Source: Sinisalibacter lacisalsi (GTDB lineage Bacteria; Pseudomonadota; Alphaproteobacteria; Rhodobacterales; Rhodobacteraceae). Taken from it: a stretch of DNA of 64,000 bases. The stretch lies in the NCBI RefSeq assembly GCF_014640115.1, contig NZ_BMGI01000001.1, forward strand, positions 270,501-334,500, given 5' to 3'. Below the pieces are notes generated by a model. It worked only from the letters and a program-made list of their open reading frames with translations. It was not told the DNA's origin and made no database searches. The translations under genes were made by a program, and so were the position numbers. Below, in pieces: positions 60,190 through 64,000 of this stretch (positions are counted from its first letter, which is position 1; each line of letters opens with the position of its first letter).

Positions 60190-60873
60190 ACGCTCGAGGT
60201 CGCCAAGGGTCAGGCCCTCAAGGCACGCCGTTACGAGCTCAGCTCCCGAGAAGTCCTGGTCGTCGGTAAAGATCGAGGGTGTCACGACCACTGCAAGCCC
60301 AGCGCCGCGGGCGGAGATGAGGCCGTTGAGGCTGTCTTCGAAGGCGATGCAAGCCGCGGGCGGCAGGCCGAGCCGCTTCAACGCAAGTTCGAACACGTCC
60401 GGCGCGGGCTTTTTCGCCGCCACCTCGTCACCCGCCGCGATCACGTCAAACACCTCGTGGGGTTCCGCGTTCCAGCAACACCGAGTCAGCGCCTCGACGT
60501 TCGGCATGTTGGTCGTCGTCGCCACCGCCAGCCGCAACCCCTCTGCCCGCGCCGAGGCGATCAACTTGGCTACGCCCGGGCGCAGCGCCAGCCCGCCCTC
60601 GGCCAGAATCCCGGTGTAGATCGCGGTCTTTTCCCGGTGCATCCGGGCGATCTCGTCATCGGAGAGGTGGCGCGCGGCTTCCGGCAGCGTTTGTTGCCAC
60701 GCACGGATGCGCTCCTTGCCGCCGGTCGTCTTCAGAAGTTCGCGGTAGCGCGGCTGGCTCCAGTGCCAGTCGAGCCCCCAATCGGCAAAAACGTGGTTGA
60801 ACGCCGCGCGATGGGCCTCTTCCGTCTCGGCCAGCGTGCCGTCGACGTCGAAGATCAGCGCCTCAAGCGTCAC
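60166..60873 (-). CDS. HAD-IA hydrolase (CbbY-like)
   Basis: 235 residues. HAD motif I IFDVDGTLAETEE (residues 8-20), motif II RLAVATTTNMP, and motif III/IV KKPAPDVFELALKRL and CIAFEDSLNGLISARGAG. The alpha-helical cap between motifs I and II and the CbbY-type start match phosphatases of the CbbY/beta-phosphoglucomutase group; the substrate cannot be named. It is translationally coupled to gph by a 4-bp overlap. Confidence 0.87.
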   Translation of the reverse strand: MTLEALIFDVDGTLAETEEAHRAAFNHVFADWGLDWHWSQPRYRELLKTTGGKERIRAWQQTLPEAARHLSDDEIARMHREKTAIYTGILAEGGLALRPGVAKLIASARAEGLRLAVATTTNMPNVEALTRCCWNAEPHEVFDVIAAGDEVAAKKPAPDVFELALKRLGLPPAACIAFEDSLNGLISARGAGLAVVVTPSIFTDDQDFSGAELVTACLEGLTLGDLERLSASERA

Positions 60874-61532
60874 GCCGCCGCCGTTTCTTCGGCGATCGCG
60901 TCGATGATCGGGCCGAGTTCCTCGAACCGGTCGAAGCGGAATTCGTGCGGCAGCCCCTCGACCGCCTTCTTGCGGTAGCCTTGGGTGTGCAGCGCGAAGC
61001 GCACCCCCGCCGCCAGCGCCACCTCGGCGTCGATCTCACTGTCGCCGACGTAGAGCTTTTCGCCTTCTCCCAACCGTTCGAAAGTGAGGTGAAGCGGGGC
61101 GGGATGTGGCTTTTTTTCCGGCAGCGCATCGCCGCCCACCACCACGTCGATGAAGTTTTCGAGGTGCAGAAGCTTCAGCATCAGCCGGGCGGGTTCTTCG
61201 GGCTTGTTGGTGCAAACCCCGATCCTGTGGCCCTTGGCGCTCAACTCCGCCAGAAGATCCGGCACGCCGGGGAAGGGCCGCGATTCGTCGGCAGGGGCGG
61301 CGTTGTAGAAATCGCGCACCTCGTCATAAAGCCGGGGAAACTGGCTTTGCGCGATCCCGCGCGCGCGCAGAACCCGTTCGACCAGCTTGGGAAGCCCATT
61401 TCCGATGAAGGAGGTGATCGTGGCGAGGTCGAGCGGCTCCAGCCCTTCGCCGTCGAGCATCCTGTTCGCCGCCACCATGATGTCGGGGGCGCTGTCGACC
61501 AGGGTTCCGTCGAGGTCGAAAACGATGTTCAT
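60870..61532 (-). CDS. gph: Phosphoglycolate phosphatase-like HAD hydrolase
   Basis: 220 residues from MNIVFDLDGTLVDSAPD. HAD motifs: DLDGTLVDSAPDI (I), VCTNKPEEPA (II), KKPHPAPLHLTFERLG (III), and YVGDSEIDAEVALAAG (IV). Sequence matches Gph/CbbZ, which dephosphorylates 2-phosphoglycolate. It overlaps the redoxin gene start and the CbbY-like gene. Confidence 0.88.
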   Translation of the reverse strand: MNIVFDLDGTLVDSAPDIMVAANRMLDGEGLEPLDLATITSFIGNGLPKLVERVLRARGIAQSQFPRLYDEVRDFYNAAPADESRPFPGVPDLLAELSAKGHRIGVCTNKPEEPARLMLKLLHLENFIDVVVGGDALPEKKPHPAPLHLTFERLGEGEKLYVGDSEIDAEVALAAGVRFALHTQGYRKKAVEGLPHEFRFDRFEELGPIIDAIAEETAAA

Positions 61533-62086
61533 GCGGCGTCCTTCCACTTGATCGAGCAGCCCATGGAGGCAACCTGCTCCTCCGGCCCCTTGCCCGTTTC
61601 GGCCACCTGTTTCATCGCCTCGAAGAGGTCGCGCCGAAGGTCTGCCGGCCCCGCTTCCTTGCGGGAGGCATCGAGACGCCCCCGGTATTGCAACTCGCCG
61701 GCGGAATTGTACCCGAAGAAATCGGGTGTGCAGACCGCGTCATAGGCCCGCGCCACGCTTTGGCTTCCGTCGTAGAGATAGGGGAAGGTGAAGCCATGCT
61801 TCTCGGCCAGCGTGACCATGTGTTCGGGCGCGTCTTGCGGATAGGCCTCAACGTCGTTGGCGCTGATCGCCACCACGCCGATGCCCAGTGCCTGAAGCTC
61901 CTTCGCGTCGCGCACGATCCGGTCGATCACCGCCATCACGTAGGGGCAATGGTTGCAGATGAACATCACGAGGGTGCCGTTCGGGCCCTTCACGTCGTCG
62001 AGGGTCCAGACCTTGCCATCGGTGCCGGGCAGGCTGAAATCCCTGATCGGGGCGCCGAAGTCGCAAACGGGGGGGATGGCGGCCAT
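61529..62086 (-). CDS. Thioredoxin-fold (AhpC/TSA-type) redoxin
   Basis: 185 residues from MAAIPPVCDFG after AGAGGAG. The redoxin fold is seen in FSLPGTDGKVWTLDDVKGPNG, then MFICNHCPYVMAVIDRI with a CxxC motif (CNHC), and FPYLYDGSQSVARAYDAVCTPDFFG. The substrate (peroxide or protein disulfide) is not decidable. It stands between gph and a metallo-beta-lactamase gene in the same direction. Confidence 0.88.
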   Translation of the reverse strand: MAAIPPVCDFGAPIRDFSLPGTDGKVWTLDDVKGPNGTLVMFICNHCPYVMAVIDRIVRDAKELQALGIGVVAISANDVEAYPQDAPEHMVTLAEKHGFTFPYLYDGSQSVARAYDAVCTPDFFGYNSAGELQYRGRLDASRKEAGPADLRRDLFEAMKQVAETGKGPEEQVASMGCSIKWKDAA

Positions 62087-62123
62087 GGTGTTTCTCCTCT
62101 GCTTTTCCGCCGACGGCGCCGCC

Positions 62124-63044
62124 TCAGGCGGGCACGAACCGGAACGCCCCGCCCGCACGCTCAACGCGGCCAAGGCCGCCATCGGGCAGGTGGAAGCCGA
62201 TCATCAGCATCTGGTCGCTGGCCAGCTGATCCATCAGCGCGGCGCGGGTGGCGGCGGCCATGGTGCGATCCGCATCCGCGCCAAGCGGCCAGTCGGGATG
62301 GTCGAAGGAAAGATGGTGATTCAGGATCGCATCGCCCACCACCATCACGCTCTCGCCGCCGTCGCGCACCTCGAAGCTCATGTGCCCCGGTGTGTGCCCG
62401 TGCGTGGCCCGCGCGGCGATGCCGGGAAGAATCTCCTCACCATCCTCGAACAGGGTGAACCGATCGGCCATCACATCGAGCCGCCGTTTCGCGCCGACCG
62501 CCATGCCCTGCCGATCGGCCGAAATCGTGTCGACGGTTGTCGGATCATACCAGAAGTCGAACTCCGTGCGCCCCATCAGGTGCTCGGCGTTCGGAAAGAA
62601 CGGCTCCTCGAAATCGTCCAGCACGCCCCAGAGATGGTCGGCGTGCCCGTGGGTGAACACAACGTGGGTGATCTCGCCGGGGTCGACCCCGGCCGCGGCC
62701 AGCGCATCGGGCAGGTCACCCGCCGTGGCGGTGAAGCCCGAGCCTGAGCCGGCGTCGAACAGGATGGTTCGGCCCTCGTGGCGCAACAGCGTGACATTGC
62801 AATCGGGGTTGAGCGCGGCGTCACGCGCCATGCCCCGAACCGCGAGCCATTGCGCCAGCGCGTCCTGGTCCATCGGGTCATACATGAAGTCAGCGGGCTG
62901 GGTGATGGAGCCGTCGCGCAGCGTGGTGATCCGCATGGCGCCGAGCGATACCTCGCTCGTGGCCCAGGCGAGGCGGGGTGAAAGCGCGGCGGCGGCAAAC
63001 CCTGCCGAGGCGCTCGTGATCAGTTTCCGTCTGGTGACTCTCAT
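62124..63044 (-). CDS. Exported metallo-beta-lactamase fold hydrolase
   Basis: 306 residues. The N-terminus MRVTRRKLITSASAGFAAAAL is a twin-arginine-type signal (TRRKLI) with cleavage near RLAWA. The MBL core has FDAGSGSG, the zinc motif FTHGHADHLWG (HxHxDH), HTPGHMSF, and VVGDAILNHHLSF. The substrate is unknown; lactonase-like or thioester hydrolase enzymes share the fold. It is 2 bp upstream of rpe in gene order on the minus strand. Confidence 0.88.
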   Translation of the reverse strand: MRVTRRKLITSASAGFAAAALSPRLAWATSEVSLGAMRITTLRDGSITQPADFMYDPMDQDALAQWLAVRGMARDAALNPDCNVTLLRHEGRTILFDAGSGSGFTATAGDLPDALAAAGVDPGEITHVVFTHGHADHLWGVLDDFEEPFFPNAEHLMGRTEFDFWYDPTTVDTISADRQGMAVGAKRRLDVMADRFTLFEDGEEILPGIAARATHGHTPGHMSFEVRDGGESVMVVGDAILNHHLSFDHPDWPLGADADRTMAAATRAALMDQLASDQMLMIGFHLPDGGLGRVERAGGAFRFVPA

Positions 63045-63046
63045 GG

Positions 63047-63748
63047 TCAGGCGACGTTCTTGAGCGCGCCCTGCGCCGCGGTGCGGATGGCCCGGATATT
63101 CTCGCCATAAGCCGCCGGGTTGTCGACCGAGCCGCCCTTGAACACGGCCGAACCGGCCACGAAGCAATCGGCCCCGGCCGCGACCAGCGGGCCAACGGTG
63201 TTGGGATCAACCCCACCGTCGACCTGGATCATGATTTCACGATGGCCGATCATCTCGCGCACCTGGCGCACTTTTTCGATGCTCGAGGGGATGAATTTCT
63301 GTCCGCCAAAGCCGGGATTCACGCTCATCACCAGCACCATGTCGACGAGGTCGAGCAGTTCGGAGATGACCGAAGCGGGGGTGCCCGGGTTGAGCGAGAT
63401 ACCCGCCATCTTGCCCGTGGCCTTGATCGCCTGCAGCGTGCGGTGCGGGTGCGGCCCGGCTTCCCAGTGGGCGGTGATCATGTCGGCGCCGGCCTCGGCA
63501 TAGGCCTCGATGTAGGGATCGACCGGCGCGATCATCAGGTGCACGTCCATGAAGGTTTTCACGTGCGGGCGGAAAGCCTTAACGGCCGGCGGCCCGAAGG
63601 TGAGGTTGGGCACGAAATGCCCGTCCATCACGTCCACGTGCACCCAGTCGGCGCCCTGCGCCTCGATGGCCCGGATCTCCTGGCCGAAATTGGCGAAATC
63701 GGCCGAAAGGATCGACGGCGCGATCTTGATGGAACGGTCAAACGACAT
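63047..63748 (-). CDS. rpe: Ribulose-phosphate 3-epimerase
   Basis: 233 residues. It interconverts ribulose 5-phosphate and xylulose 5-phosphate. TIM-barrel features are [33 protein letters not shown] (metal ligands), [17 protein letters not shown] and [29 protein letters not shown]. It sits downstream of the aldolase gene across a strong hairpin. Confidence 0.96.
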   Translation of the reverse strand: MSFDRSIKIAPSILSADFANFGQEIRAIEAQGADWVHVDVMDGHFVPNLTFGPPAVKAFRPHVKTFMDVHLMIAPVDPYIEAYAEAGADMITAHWEAGPHPHRTLQAIKATGKMAGISLNPGTPASVISELLDLVDMVLVMSVNPGFGGQKFIPSSIEKVRQVREMIGHREIMIQVDGGVDPNTVGPLVAAGADCFVAGSAVFKGGSVDNPAAYGENIRAIRTAAQGALKNVA

Positions 63749-63771
63749 CTCGTGTCTCCCTGTTTTTCGCT

Positions 63772-63798
63772 GTCGGGCGGGAGCATGCCCCGCCCGAC
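63772..63798. terminator. Hairpin between aldolase and rpe genes
   Basis: Perfect 10-bp arms GTCGGGCGGG and CCCGCCCGAC around a 7-nt loop AGCATGC. On the minus strand it follows the aldolase stop by about 45 bp, so it may end that transcript, but no T-tract follows it on that strand. It could instead be an RNA-stability or repeat element. Confidence 0.45.
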
Positions 63799-63843
63799 CT
63801 TTCTATCATGCGGCCTCGCGCGCGGCCACACTCCGATGACGGC

Positions 63844-64000
63844 TCAGAGCGTGCCGTCGGCGTAGCGCTTGGCCATCTCGTCGAGGTCGATCGCCTTGAT
63901 CTTCGAGCCGTTGCCGGCGGTGCCGAAACGCTCGAAACGGTCGATGCAGAGCTTTTCCATCTCCTCCATCGCCGGGATCATGAACTTGCGCGGATCGAAC
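63844..64000 (-). CDS. Class II fructose-1,6-bisphosphate aldolase (C-terminus only)
   Basis: Only about 51 C-terminal residues are in the window, on the minus strand, reading FDPRKFMIPAMEEMEKLC...FGTAGNGSKIKAIDLDEMAKRYADGTL. This ending matches class II FbaA/CbbA aldolases of proteobacteria. It cleaves fructose 1,6-bisphosphate, and in some organisms sedoheptulose bisphosphate. The metal-binding residues are outside the window, so the class rests on the C-terminal pattern alone. Confidence 0.8.
   Translation of the reverse strand, partial: FDPRKFMIPAMEEMEKLCIDRFERFGTAGNGSKIKAIDLDEMAKRYADGTL

Overview
The window is a GC-rich stretch of alphaproteobacterial chromosome, most probably from the order Rhodobacterales (Roseobacter or Paracoccaceae type). 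The evidence is gene order and family content: parB-parA-rsmG-mnmG-mnmE-rho-hemJ on one side of an AT-rich gap and maf-aroE-coaE-dnaQ-secB-fxsA-timA-mltA-smr on the other, rimP-nusA-ylxR-infB, an IalB-family protein, Hint-domain proteins, and a perfect parS used twice. I see no tRNA or rRNA gene, insertion sequence, prophage or CRISPR array. Almost everything is coding, with many 4-bp ATGA overlaps.

Layout. 1-5.7 kb: end of mutS, the stress pair hrcA-grpE, then rph-rdgB-hemW. 5.7-13.1 kb: a leftward block of partition, tRNA-modification and termination genes with two parS sites. 13.09-13.49 kb: an AT-rich gap of about 400 bp with several DnaA-box-like repeats, the likely replication origin; transcription runs away from it on both sides. 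13.5-19.7 kb: mostly rightward housekeeping genes, including an AroE-family protein whose catalytic lysine and shikimate-binding serines are replaced. 19.7-28.9 kb: a lipoprotein hydrolase, hslVU with a heat-shock-like promoter, hemH, an NDUFAF5-like methyltransferase, comF-grx-nitrilase-marR, ubiG and a proline iminopeptidase. 28.9-34.4 kb: the rimP-nusA-ylxR-infB operon behind a promoter and a leader terminator. 34.5-43 kb: ppiC-argJ-mutT, secA, a membrane-anchored Ala/Pro-rich protein and a PstS-OmpA fusion. 43-49.4 kb: radC, an asparaginase-like protein, ialB, rlmN, two small proteins, a LOG-family protein and dapD.

49.5-55.2 kb is the most accessory part: an exported sulfide:quinone oxidoreductase-like flavoprotein with a small membrane protein and an ATTC-N8-GAAT operator, a lipoprotein, and two coupled Hint-domain genes, one of which lacks the Hint nucleophile. 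55.5-64 kb: dapE, rnr, a signal-less lytic transglycosylase, then a leftward series of two HAD phosphatases, a redoxin, a TAT-exported metallo-beta-lactamase, rpe and the end of a class II fructose-bisphosphate aldolase gene.

Nothing looks like a wholly new multi-gene system. The best leads are the catalytically altered AroE at the origin, the origin and parS architecture, the Cys-less Hint partner protein, the SQR/operator locus and the rimP leader attenuator. All promoters, operators and terminators were read by eye.
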